Below, piece after piece: positions 16,568 through 24,517 of a DNA stretch of 44,739 nt. The notes beneath the pieces were generated by a model. The model saw only the letters and a program-made list of their open reading frames with translations. It was not told the origin of the DNA and made no database searches. Within the stretch, counting starts at the first letter, position 1, and every line of letters starts with the position of its first letter. A program made the translations under genes and the position numbers. The DNA is from Bacteroidetes bacterium UBA3022. Its GTDB lineage: Bacteria; Bacteroidota; Bacteroidia; Chitinophagales; BACL12. The stretch lies in contig DDYY01000028.1 in assembly GCA_002346225.1 (NCBI GenBank), forward strand, positions 1 to 44,739. The letters run 5' to 3'.

Positions 16568-16941
16568 ATCTATTTTTATGTTCTAACTCTTCATGCAGCA
16601 TAGCTGTCTTGCAATAGGAGCCCAAAAACATCCGGGTTCCGGATTCAATAAGCCGAAAATTAGGTAATTCTGTGGCAGCCAGACATGAATGACTTGAACT
16701 TTTTCCTGCCATTGCCTTTTTGGTTGAGACCGATGTACACTTACCTGCCCTGTCATTTAATGCTGAAGAATGTATGTTGCATGTTTTTAGATGTTCGCTT
16801 TACAGCCGACAACGCCAGCAGCAATTCCTATCAGCTGATAAGAAGACAAGCACCTATTATTTATAAAATAAATGGAGGTCGAGTTGAGGAAAGTGTAAAG
16901 GAGAATTATTATCTTTGGCGAATAATTCCTATTTAAGATAA
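16568..16941. other. 374-nt divergent intergenic region
   Basis: No supportable gene. It lies between the divergent reductase and perR-like genes. Short open frames here lack family features and promoters. The only clear signals are the perR-like promoter and operator at 16900-16928. Confidence 0.6.
16900..16928 (+). promoter_or_regulatory. Promoter of perR-katG with PerR/Fur-like operator
   Basis: The -7 box TATCTTTG (16910-16917) lies 24 nt before the ATG. It is enclosed by a perfect inverted repeat, GAATTATT (16903-16910) and AATAATTC (16921-16928). Across 16900-16914 the core AATTATTAT also matches the centre of the PerR box of Gram-positive bacteria. The arrangement suggests autorepression relieved by peroxide; that is inference. 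Confidence 0.5.
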
Positions 16942-17364
16942 ATGAGTATACCTGAATTTCGGGAGCAGTTGAGAGAAAAAGGGTTAAAGATTACCCCGCA
17001 GCGGATGATTATTTACGAAGCTGTGGTTGCTTTACAGAACCATCCAACGGCAGACAACATCATTAGCTACGTCAAACAGCATTATCCCGGGATTTCTATC
17101 GGAACAGTTTATAAAGTGCTGGATTCATTTGTCGAAAATCACCTGTTGAGAAAGGTAAAGACGGAAAAAGACGTGATGCGTTACGATCCTATTATGCACC
17201 ATCACCATCATTTGTATTGTTATGACACCGACAGGATAGAAGATTACGAAGACTCCGAACTTGATCAGATGATTTACCAGTATTTTAAAAGGAAGAAGAT
17301 CAAAGGCTTTGAGTTAACCAATATTACTTTACAGATAACCGGAAAGTTTAAAACCAAGCATTAA
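16942..17364 (+). CDS. perR: Fur-family regulator, PerR-like
   Basis: A 140-residue Fur/PerR-type repressor. The winged helix covers about residues 8-80 with LKITPQRMIIYEAV, HPTADNIISYV and the recognition helix GTVYKVLDSFVE. The metal region HHHHHLYCYDTDRIEDYED (86-104) gives His/Asp ligands for a regulatory Fe or Mn site. Only one Cys (93) is present, so the two CxxC structural-zinc pairs of classical PerR are missing and the C-terminus is short. The call as a peroxide sensor rests on its being 3 nt before katG and on the operator-like repeat. The gene symbol is inferred from context. Confidence 0.82.
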   Translation: MSIPEFREQLREKGLKITPQRMIIYEAVVALQNHPTADNIISYVKQHYPGISIGTVYKVLDSFVENHLLRKVKTEKDVMRYDPIMHHHHHLYCYDTDRIEDYEDSELDQMIYQYFKRKKIKGFELTNITLQITGKFKTKH

Positions 17365-17367
17365 AAA

Positions 17368-19539
17368 ATGGAAACAAAAAATGGAAAATGCCCTTTTCAT
17401 CGAGGGGCGAACACAGAAACCCAGCACAATGTAACAGAATGGTGGCCGAAAACCCTCAACCTTGATATTTTGCATCAGCACGATACCAAGACTGACCCGT
17501 ATCGTGCTTCATTTAATTACCGACAAGCATTTCAGGAACTGGATCTGGAAGCAGTTAAGGAAGATTTGAAAAAATTGATGACAGACAGCCAGGACTGGTG
17601 GCCAGCCGATTGGGGTCATTATGGCGGACTGATGATTCGTATGACCTGGCACGTAGCCGGAACTTATAGAATGGCAGATGGCCGTGGTGGCGCTAACACC
17701 GGAAACCAGCGATTTGCGCCTTTAAATTCATGGCCGGACAACGCCAATCTCGACAAAGCCAGAAGATTATTATGGCCCATTAAAAAGAAATACGGCAATA
17801 AACTGTCATGGGCCGATTTGATGATATTAGCCGGCAACATGGCCTATGAATCCATGGGTTTCAAAACCTTCGGATTTGGTGGTGGTCGTGCCGATATCTG
17901 GCATCCTGAAAAGGACATCTACTGGGGTTCTGAAAAGGAATGGCTGGGTAAAAACCGCTATCAGGAAGACGGAAATAGCGAGTCATTGGAAAATCCGCTG
18001 GCAGCGGTTCAAATGGGTCTTATTTACGTGAACCCGGAGGGCGTAGACGGTAAGCAAGATCCGTTGAGAACTGCTCAGGATGCGCGCACAACCTTCAAGC
18101 GCATGGGAATGAACGATGAAGAAACTGTGGCGTTGACTGCCGGTGGGCACACTGTTGGTAAAGCGCATGGAAATGGCGATGCCTCGGCATTGGGACCTAT
18201 GCCTGAAGCAGCAGGAATAGAGAACCAGGGTTTTGGTTGGATGAATCCGAAAGGAAGTGGAAATGCAGAGCATACAGTGACCAGTGGTCTGGAAGGTGCA
18301 TGGACTTCTACTCCTGACAAGTGGAATCATACCTATTTTCATCTGTTGCTGAATTACGACTGGGAGCCTAAGAAAAGCCCTGCCGGTGCCAACCAGTGGG
18401 AACCCGTGAATATGCCTGAAGAAGAAAAACCCTTTGATGCGCATATTCCCAATGTTCGCAGGAATCCGATAATGACAGATGCGGATATGGCTATGAAGAT
18501 GGATCCTGAATACCGGAAAATTTCGGACAAGTTCTATAAGGATCCCGCTTATTTTGAAGATGTATTTGCCAGAGCATGGTTCAAATTGACACATCGGGAT
18601 ATGGGACCAAAGACCAGGTATCTGGGTGCTGATGTACCGCAGGAAGACCTCATTTGGCAGGACCCGATTCCCGCTTCTACCAGCAAATTATCGGATGCGG
18701 ATATCAGTAGTCTAAAGCAAAGTATTCTGAACAGCGGATTACAACTAAGCGAGCTCATAGCGACCGCCTGGGATAGTGCCCGCACTTTCAGAGGTTCTGA
18801 TTACCGTGGTGGTGCCAATGGCGCCAGGATTCGTCTTGCACCTCAGAATAAATGGGAAGGAAATGAACCTGAGCGTTTACAGAAAGTGATGGATGTATTA
18901 GCCGGGATTCAATCCAGCTTTGCAGGACAGGTTAGTATGGCCGATCTGATTGTGCTGGGAGGTACCGCCGCTGTGGAGCAAGCTGCTAAAAATGCAGGTG
19001 TTCAGGTGGAAGTTCCATTCACACCGGGCAGGGGAGATGCTACACAGGAAATGACCGACACAGAGTCTATGCAATATCTGGAACCTATTCATGACGGCTT
19101 CCGCAATTGGCTTAAGAAAGACTATTCGGTTGAACCGGAAGAACTGTTACTGGACCGGGCACAATTGATGACCCTGACTGCACCTGAGATGACGGTACTG
19201 ATTGGTGGTATGCGTGTGCTGGGAACCAACTATGGAGGATCTAAAAATGGTGTGTTTACAAATAACGTTGGAGCATTGACCAACGACTTTTTCGTACACC
19301 TAACAGATATGAACTATTCATGGAAACCGGCCGGCAATAATCTCTACCATATTATCGACCGTGTAAGTGGTGAAAGTAAATGGACAGCTACAAGGGTTGA
19401 CCTTGTGTTTGGTTCCAATTCAGTACTGAGGTCATATGCTGAGTTTTATGCGCAGGATGATAACAAGGAAACATTTGTTCATGACTTCGTGGCTGCCTGG
19501 AACAAGGTCATGAATCTTGACAGATTCGACCTTAACTGA
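17368..19539 (+). CDS. katG: Catalase-peroxidase KatG
   Basis: A 723-residue haem enzyme that breaks down hydrogen peroxide by catalase and peroxidase activity. The distal triad is in MIRMTWHVAGTYR (Arg 91, Trp 94, His 95). The proximal haem ligand is in AGGHTVGKAHG (His 261). The Trp-Tyr-Met covalent adduct needed for catalase activity is predicted as Trp 94, Tyr 220 (LIYVNPEG) and Met 246 (RMGMND). The C-terminal half is the usual inactive duplicate. Full family length, no defects. It starts 3 nt after the PerR-like gene, so it is the target and partner of that regulator. A terminator follows. Confidence 0.97.
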   Translation: METKNGKCPFHRGANTETQHNVTEWWPKTLNLDILHQHDTKTDPYRASFNYRQAFQELDLEAVKEDLKKLMTDSQDWWPADWGHYGGLMIRMTWHVAGTYRMADGRGGANTGNQRFAPLNSWPDNANLDKARRLLWPIKKKYGNKLSWADLMILAGNMAYESMGFKTFGFGGGRADIWHPEKDIYWGSEKEWLGKNRYQEDGNSESLENPLAAVQMGLIYVNPEGVDGKQDPLRTAQDARTTFKRMGMNDEETVALTAGGHTVGKAHGNGDASALGPMPEAAGIENQGFGWMNPKGSGNAEHTVTSGLEGAWTSTPDKWNHTYFHLLLNYDWEPKKSPAGANQWEPVNMPEEEKPFDAHIPNVRRNPIMTDADMAMKMDPEYRKISDKFYKDPAYFEDVFARAWFKLTHRDMGPKTRYLGADVPQEDLIWQDPIPASTSKLSDADISSLKQSILNSGLQLSELIATAWDSARTFRGSDYRGGANGARIRLAPQNKWEGNEPERLQKVMDVLAGIQSSFAGQVSMADLIVLGGTAAVEQAAKNAGVQVEVPFTPGRGDATQEMTDTESMQYLEPIHDGFRNWLKKDYSVEPEELLLDRAQLMTLTAPEMTVLIGGMRVLGTNYGGSKNGVFTNNVGALTNDFFVHLTDMNYSWKPAGNNLYHIIDRVSGESKWTATRVDLVFGSNSVLRSYAEFYAQDDNKETFVHDFVAAWNKVMNLDRFDLN

Positions 19540-19578
19540 GCATAAAGCAGGTATTTAATTATCTGCGTTATTATACAG

Positions 19579-19607
19579 AAAGCAGTCCTAAACGGGACTG
19601 CTTTTTC
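19579..19607 (+). terminator. Terminator of the perR-katG operon
   Basis: AAAGCAGTCC (19579-19588) pairs perfectly with GGACTGCTTT (19595-19604), 6-nt loop, followed by TTTTT-type sequence, 40 nt after the katG stop. Confidence 0.88.
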
Positions 19608-19626
19608 TTTTTAGGTGGGTGGCTGC

Positions 19627-20190
19627 TTAAATGGCTATGGAGCCCCGAAATCCGCGGGCTGCATAATAAGATTGAACGCCGTTGTGGTAAACAAACACAT
19701 GGTTGAACCGGAAATCAGCGAAGAGCGCTCCTCCCAATTGCCGGATACTATCGGGCGTTTTTATCCAGCTGGATGTTTTCTGATCGAATGGCTCTATAGC
19801 CTTCAGTGAGCGGTACTCGGTTTCAGTAAGCATGTCAATACCCATCTCTGTTGCCATTCCCATGGCGCTACCCCTGGGTTTGTTTTCTTTTCTGGCAGCA
19901 AGGGCTGCTCCGTCATAGCATAAACTGCGTCGTCCGGCCGGGCTCTCAGGGGAGCAATCGACAAAAAGATACGTATTGGACTTTTTATCATAGCTAATGC
20001 AGTCAGGTTCACCACCGGTCGATTCCATCTGGAATAGCGACCAGAGCTTTTCGGGTTGCTTCTTCAATCTTACTGCTACGTCTTCCCACTTGATACCGGA
20101 ATGCCGATGGGGATTTTTTTGAAAACGCGCATGCAGTAGCTCAATGAATTCAAGAGATTGTTTTTCCGAGAGGTTTTGTTTCGCTTTCAT
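19627..20190 (-). CDS. DUF4256 protein
   Basis: A 187-residue soluble protein matching the DUF4256 family in memory. Features include EFIELLHARFQKNPHRH near the start, the central MESTGGEPDCI, a Cys-containing VDCSPESPAGRRSLCYDG, MGIDMLTETEYRSL and a C-terminal RGFRGSIAI. The conserved charged and Cys/His residues suggest an enzyme, but no activity is known to me. It lies between the katG terminator and the Rnf operon and is probably transcribed independently. Confidence 0.8.
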   Translation of the reverse strand: MKAKQNLSEKQSLEFIELLHARFQKNPHRHSGIKWEDVAVRLKKQPEKLWSLFQMESTGGEPDCISYDKKSNTYLFVDCSPESPAGRRSLCYDGAALAARKENKPRGSAMGMATEMGIDMLTETEYRSLKAIEPFDQKTSSWIKTPDSIRQLGGALFADFRFNHVFVYHNGVQSYYAARGFRGSIAI

Positions 20191-20227
20191 AAACCGGCTG
20201 CTTGAAGTAGGATTAAATGGAACTCAT

Positions 20228-20494
20228 TCAGAAAGGAAAGCCAACTGCCAGTGTAGACCAGACCAGCATAAACAGAAATATTGCCCCGGCTATCAGTATT
20301 CCCTTAGTGATAGGTGTTTTGCCCGTTCTGTAGGCCAGGTCAGCGCCGATACCTGTAATAAATAAAAGCACGGCCATAACGATAAAGTCACCTACTGTCC
20401 AATGCACCTCCGTAGAGAAAAGCATTGCCACCAAAGGTATTGTCAATAACAGGGCAACACCCAGTGATATTAGCTTGAATCTTTTGATTACCAT
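20228..20494 (-). CDS. Small three-helix membrane protein downstream of rnfB
   Basis: An 88-residue protein with three membrane segments (LISLGVALLLTIPLVAMLF, FIVMAVLLFITGIGADLAY, ILIAGAIFLFMLVWSTLAV). I know similar proteins of about 80-120 residues from Bacteroidota, without assigned function. Start choice: ATG 20494 lies 5 nt after a TACCTTTA box and begins right at the first basic/hydrophobic segment. An in-frame ATG at 20581 overlaps the rnfB stop as TGATG and would add 29 residues including CCIGAS. That overlap suggests translational coupling, so the longer form and membership of the Rnf operon remain possible. Confidence 0.7.
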   Translation of the reverse strand: MVIKRFKLISLGVALLLTIPLVAMLFSTEVHWTVGDFIVMAVLLFITGIGADLAYRTGKTPITKGILIAGAIFLFMLVWSTLAVGFPF

Positions 20495-20580
20495 GGGTTT
20501 AAAGGTAGCCATTTTCAATGACGTGTGCTTTTTAGCAACACGAGATGCCCCAATGCAGCAATCCGGTTTCTCTTCTTTCA

Positions 20581-21444
20581 TCAGGAAACGCCGGGTGCTC
20601 TCTCGCCTTTACGAATAATTTTTACCGCTTCCCTTCCTTTTACCGGACCGTGCTGATCATCGAGCCATACGATAGCTCCTGTTGGGCATCGCTGAATAGG
20701 CTGGTCGTTGAGTGGTGCTGTGCCATAGTGAATGACGGGGAGGTTATGCTCCATGGTGATGAGCGTTCCGGCATCCATAGCGCACTTCCCGCAGGCAGTG
20801 CAGCCAACCTGACAATCTTCCAGCATAACATCACCGTAGTCGAGGTTCTTGCAGGCGACCCACAAACGGTTGCTGATAGGCTGGAGTGTAAAAAGGTCTT
20901 TGGGGCAAATTTCTACACAGTCTCCGCAGGCAGTACATTTATCTATATCTACAACAGGCAATGCTTGTTCATCAAGTTGTATGGCATCGAAATCGCAAAC
21001 ATCTGCGCAGTCACCTAAACCCAGGCATCCCCAAAAGCATCCTTTTCCACCGCCGGAGACCAATACAGCTGCGCGGCAACTGCTTAGTCCGCCGTAACTG
21101 GCTCTGTTGACAGCTACGTTGGTTCCGCCGGCACAAGCCAATCGGGCTACTTTTTTTTCTTCTGCACCAATCGATATACCCAAGTAATCAGCTATAGCCT
21201 GTTGGCCGACATCCGAACTTACTGTGCACTTTCCGGGCAGTACTTTCCCTGCTACGAGTGCTTCTGCAAAGGGACGGCAACCGGGCAGTCCGCATGCTCC
21301 GCAGTTGGCATGGGGAAGCATGTCCTCTACGGTGTTGATGCGGGGGTCTTCAAATACATATAACCGCTTGTTGGCAACAATCAGCATGATAGCCAGCACC
21401 AGCGTGAGACCTCCAAGAGCGAATATGGCAGTTAGTATGGACAT
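20581..21444 (-). CDS. rnfB: Rnf complex subunit RnfB (iron-sulfur)
   Basis: A 287-residue RnfB, which receives electrons from reduced ferredoxin at the cytoplasmic face of the Rnf complex. An N-terminal membrane helix (about 2-24) is followed by the 4Fe-4S motif ANCGACGLPGCRPFAEAL with a later Cys 73. Then come GCFWGCLGLGDCADVC and two ferredoxin-type clusters, beginning CTACGDCVEICP (170-181) and continuing CQVGCTACGKC. The length and cluster number fit RnfB of anaerobes and Bacteroidota. In this operon it is separated from rnfA by two extra genes, whereas in rnfCDGEAB operons it follows rnfA directly. Confidence 0.95.
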   Translation of the reverse strand: MSILTAIFALGGLTLVLAIMLIVANKRLYVFEDPRINTVEDMLPHANCGACGLPGCRPFAEALVAGKVLPGKCTVSSDVGQQAIADYLGISIGAEEKKVARLACAGGTNVAVNRASYGGLSSCRAAVLVSGGGKGCFWGCLGLGDCADVCDFDAIQLDEQALPVVDIDKCTACGDCVEICPKDLFTLQPISNRLWVACKNLDYGDVMLEDCQVGCTACGKCAMDAGTLITMEHNLPVIHYGTAPLNDQPIQRCPTGAIVWLDDQHGPVKGREAVKIIRKGERAPGVS

Positions 21445-21500
21445 GGTTTACATGGTCTCGTCTTTTCTACTTCATTGCATTAAAGAATGAATAATATTAT

Positions 21501-22358
21501 TTAATACAGCATCTCTGCCCATTTTTTTCCAGCTTTCAACTCGGCTTTACGCGTTTTCCAGGCATCTTCTGATCCCAAAATATTGGCGAAGGCTTTGTCC
21601 AGTTTGCTACTTATTTTTTCGTATCCTGCAACATATACATAAGTATTTGTTTTGTCGAGCAGCGCCTGCAATTCAGCGGCTTTATCTTCGAGTGCGGCAT
21701 CCAGTGCAATGGGGTCTGCCCATTCGGGTCTGGGGCTCACAGCATGGAAGGCTTCGAAGGTTGCCCGGTCGTAGTAATTCGTGAGGTCACCATCCTTGTC
21801 ATTCAGGTAAAGCAGTTCTAAACCGCTGCGGGCACCGTAAAACAACCGCACCTGACCATTCCAGTCTTTGATGTCTTCATAGATATGTTTAACAAATGCA
21901 CGGAACGGCGCAATCCCGGTACCCATACTGATAAGCAATAGGTTGGCATGGTGATTTTCAGGCACCTGAAATGGCAATGGAAAAGGACCGGTAATCGTAA
22001 TAGTATCTCCCGCATGCCTGTCGCAGAGGTAGTTAGATGCTATACCCGGGTACTGTTCTCCACTGAATTCATCGACATAATAGCAGCGTTTAACCAACAT
22101 GGTAATACTGGTTGCACCGTCCTTTCTTTCAGGCAGGTCAGCAATACTGTAGAGTCGGTGGTGGTAATCATTCCCGAAAGCACCTGTGGTTTTTACCAGC
22201 ACTCCGAAACTGTTATTGACCTGGCAATGGAACGAAGGGTCATCGACCTCAAGATGTATTTCCCTGATTTCCTCTGTTTCGACAGGAGTGAGCCTTTTGC
22301 TGCTGAGCACCTTGGCTTGGTACTGTTGATTCGTGTTGTATGCTGTTACGTGTGTCAT
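21501..22358 (-). CDS. Ferredoxin-NADP reductase-like flavoprotein (plant type)
   Basis: A 285-residue FAD/NAD(P) oxidoreductase. FAD binding shows in HRLYSIADLPE (RxYS type). The NAD(P) motif is LLISMGTGIAPFRAFV (about 155-170). Later VRLFYGARSG and a C-terminal NTYVYVAGYEKI match the plant-type FNR/BoxA group. The last residue is Tyr, as in plant FNRs, where it stacks on the flavin and controls NADP+ entry. It likely exchanges electrons between ferredoxin and NADP(H). ATG 22358 lies 1 nt after the stop of the small Cys-rich gene (TAATATG). An upstream in-frame ATG at 22376 would overlap that gene. Confidence 0.85.
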   Translation of the reverse strand: MTHVTAYNTNQQYQAKVLSSKRLTPVETEEIREIHLEVDDPSFHCQVNNSFGVLVKTTGAFGNDYHHRLYSIADLPERKDGATSITMLVKRCYYVDEFSGEQYPGIASNYLCDRHAGDTITITGPFPLPFQVPENHHANLLLISMGTGIAPFRAFVKHIYEDIKDWNGQVRLFYGARSGLELLYLNDKDGDLTNYYDRATFEAFHAVSPRPEWADPIALDAALEDKAAELQALLDKTNTYVYVAGYEKISSKLDKAFANILGSEDAWKTRKAELKAGKKWAEMLY

Positions 22359-22359
22359 A

Positions 22360-22554
22360 TTATATTGCTTTATCATTCAATTGTTTTTTGGAACAGGTTG
22401 CTCCGCAGCCGCAGCTTCCGCAATCATTTCGACCGGCAAGCGCATCGTCGTCCACGGTATGTTCAGGAAATGATTTCTTCCAGGCATTTTGTACCAAAAC
22501 CCATGATACCATAAGGAGAATAACACTTCCTGCAGCTATTAAATAACTTGTCAT
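22360..22554 (-). CDS. Small Cys-rich single-helix membrane protein, possibly an NqrM-like maturation factor
   Basis: A 64-residue protein: one membrane helix (about 3-22, LIAAGSVILLMVSWVLV) and a short soluble tail with DCGSCGCGATCSKK (four Cys in eleven residues, 45-55). It sits between rnfA and the FNR gene, followed by FNR after 1 nt. The architecture resembles NqrM, the membrane protein that delivers iron for the Fe site shared by NqrD/NqrE (RnfA/RnfE) subunits, and also FeoB-associated Cys-rich proteins. The Rnf setting favours the first. The assignment is inference; the sequence itself only shows helix plus Cys cluster. Confidence 0.6.
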   Translation of the reverse strand: MTSYLIAAGSVILLMVSWVLVQNAWKKSFPEHTVDDDALAGRNDCGSCGCGATCSKKQLNDKAI

Positions 22555-22604
22555 TGTTGCTTGATTGTAGGATGATTATTAATCATATATTACTCTATTT
22601 ACAT

Positions 22605-23186
22605 TTATCCGTTTCCCAGCCCTGCAAATCCCATAAAGGCAAGCGACAGTATTCCCGCTATGATCAGGGTCAGCACCGTTCCTTTCACCATTCTGGGAAC
22701 TTCGGCGAATTCCATTTGCTCCCGCAGTCCTGCGATAAGCATCAATGCCAGAGTAAATCCTAGGCCTGCTCCAAGTGCATAGACAAAGCTCTGCGGCAGG
22801 TTATAGCCCTTGTTGGTTTGAAAAAGCGCCAGTCCCAGAATAGCACAGTTGGTAGTGATAAGTGGTAGAAATATCCCTAATGAGCGAAAAAGTGCCGGAC
22901 TCATTTTCTTAATAAACATCTCTACCAATTGGACAGTAGATGCAATGACAACGATATAGCTGATGAGTTGCAGGTAAGGTGCGTCTATGGCGACCAGCAG
23001 AGCATGAATTCCGAATGCGCAAAGTGAACTGATCAGCATTACAAAAGTGACGGCTCCACCCATGCGGGTAGCTGTTTCCATCTTACCGGATACCCCCAGG
23101 AAGGGACAGATTCCCAGGAAGTAGGCCAAAACAAAGTTGTTGACCAGACAGGCATTGATAAAGATATTTCCGAATGATTCGTTCAT
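22605..23186 (-). CDS. rnfA: Rnf complex subunit RnfA
   Basis: A 193-residue membrane subunit homologous to NqrE. Six hydrophobic helices are visible. The NACLVNNFVLAYFLGICPFLGVSG segment (about 11-34, with Cys 13 and Cys 27) and the later LPLITTNCAILGLAL (Cys in the fourth helix region) are hallmarks. These Cys pairs with those of RnfE bind an iron centre within the membrane in Nqr/Rnf structures. It follows rnfE after 6 nt. Confidence 0.96.
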   Translation of the reverse strand: MNESFGNIFINACLVNNFVLAYFLGICPFLGVSGKMETATRMGGAVTFVMLISSLCAFGIHALLVAIDAPYLQLISYIVVIASTVQLVEMFIKKMSPALFRSLGIFLPLITTNCAILGLALFQTNKGYNLPQSFVYALGAGLGFTLALMLIAGLREQMEFAEVPRMVKGTVLTLIIAGILSLAFMGFAGLGNG

Positions 23187-23192
23187 GCCATA

Positions 23193-23828
23193 TTATTTAA
23201 CTTTCCATCTGTTGAAAATCAATAGCCATAATGCTAATGTGAAGAATCCTCCGGCCGGCAATATCATCACTATCCAGGGTTGAAAACCCTCAGGAAATAG
23301 TGCCAGGCCAAAGAAAGTTCCGTTACCCAGAATCTCCCGTACTGCTCCCAGACAAAATAACCCCAATACAAAGCCGCCACCCATGCCTAATGCATCTAGC
23401 AGAGAGGGGAGCACACTGTTTTTCGAAGCAAAGGCTTCTGCCCGGCTGAGGATTAAACAGTTTACCACGATGAGCGAGATAAAAGCTCCGAGGCTTTTAT
23501 GTAAGTCCACACTGATAGCCTGAATGGCATAGTCAGTTATAGTAACAAACGTGGCGATGATGAGGATATACGAAGCAATGCGCGCTTGTTTTGGGATAAA
23601 GTTGCGCAGGGAAGACACCAACATATTGGACATCGCCAGCACAAACATGGTAGCCAGTCCCATCGCCAGGGCATTTTCTGCAGAGTTCGATACAGCCAGC
23701 ACGGGGCACATACCCAATACCTGCACGAAAACAGGATTTTCGCGCCATAGCCCTTTAATAAAGGCATCTGTGTCAGCAATCCTGCCTGTACTATCTTTTC
23801 CCTTTGCTATGTTATCTTTTTGCAGCAT
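23193..23828 (-). CDS. rnfE: Rnf complex subunit RnfE
   Basis: A 211-residue membrane subunit homologous to NqrD and paralogous to RnfA. A polar N-terminal extension of about 20 residues precedes the family core FIKGLWRENPVFVQVLGMCPVLAVS, with the first conserved Cys. LIVVNCLILSRAEAFAS carries the second. The C-terminal half has the GAVREILGNGTFFG segment. Six helices. It starts 16 nt after rnfG. Confidence 0.95.
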   Translation of the reverse strand: MLQKDNIAKGKDSTGRIADTDAFIKGLWRENPVFVQVLGMCPVLAVSNSAENALAMGLATMFVLAMSNMLVSSLRNFIPKQARIASYILIIATFVTITDYAIQAISVDLHKSLGAFISLIVVNCLILSRAEAFASKNSVLPSLLDALGMGGGFVLGLFCLGAVREILGNGTFFGLALFPEGFQPWIVMILPAGGFFTLALWLLIFNRWKVK

Positions 23829-23844
23829 TGAATCTTATATGTAT

Positions 23845-24516
23845 TTATTGCATAAAAACATCAATGTTTTTGGTAATTACAGGAGCTTTTTCGGCAATGC
23901 TGCTGTGTAGTATATCTGCGACTGACCTTGATGAAATCGTAGCACCTGTGATTGCGTCAATTTCCCATGCATTGGATTTCGTCCCGTTTTTAACAGGAAC
24001 AATTGCATGCAGGAGTTGACCCGATTGGTCTAATGCTACATCCAGTGCCTTGAAGTTGGCTAGGAAGTTGTTGTCCTTTTCAATCTTATCGCCCAGTCCG
24101 GGAGTTTCATTGCTTTGCAACACGTAGAACCCTATTATTTTTTCCTGCTCCGGCTGGTATCCATACAGCACCCGAATGATGCCTGCGTAGCCCTGACCAC
24201 TGGCTTCTACGGCCACTCCGGTGAATTGATGCCGGGCATCGTAACCGGCATAAATCAGTTGTCCATCATCGGCCTTAGCAAGTGTTATTTTGCCATCAGG
24301 TTGTAGGGTGAAGGCTTTGGTAGAAGTTGTCCCGGGTAGCACTTTAAATACAGCCGCTTCCAGCGCATCATCCTGCAGTGAGGCTATACGGTCGGATGTG
24401 GATTCATAGGTCAGCACAATCAGCAACGCGCAAATAGTACCAATGCCCACCATGGCCCACAGCATTTTAGCGCTGCTTGCATTGCTTTCGCCCGATAGGT
24501 GGGTAGCGTTCTGCAT
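23845..24516 (-). CDS. rnfG: Rnf complex subunit RnfG (FMN-binding)
   Basis: A 223-residue subunit with one N-terminal membrane helix (MLWAMVGIGTICALLIVLTY, about 18-37) and a periplasmic FMN-binding domain. The covalent-FMN motif is ITGATISSRSV, the flavin being attached to Thr 193. ETPGLGDKI is another family motif. The frame is open to 24567, but ATG 24516 lies 1 nt after the rnfD stop (TGATATG), which makes coupled translation from there most likely. Confidence 0.94.
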   Translation of the reverse strand: MQNATHLSGESNASSAKMLWAMVGIGTICALLIVLTYESTSDRIASLQDDALEAAVFKVLPGTTSTKAFTLQPDGKITLAKADDGQLIYAGYDARHQFTGVAVEASGQGYAGIIRVLYGYQPEQEKIIGFYVLQSNETPGLGDKIEKDNNFLANFKALDVALDQSGQLLHAIVPVKNGTKSNAWEIDAITGATISSRSVADILHSSIAEKAPVITKNIDVFMQ

Positions 24517-24517
24517 A

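Noticed and set aside
16685..16936. 83-codon open frame before the perR-like gene
   Set aside because: No promoter box, no recognisable features, and it runs into the perR operator and promoter.
17197..17211. Run of five His codons resembling an expression tag
   Set aside because: It is internal to a Fur-family protein at the normal metal-binding position, so it is natural sequence.
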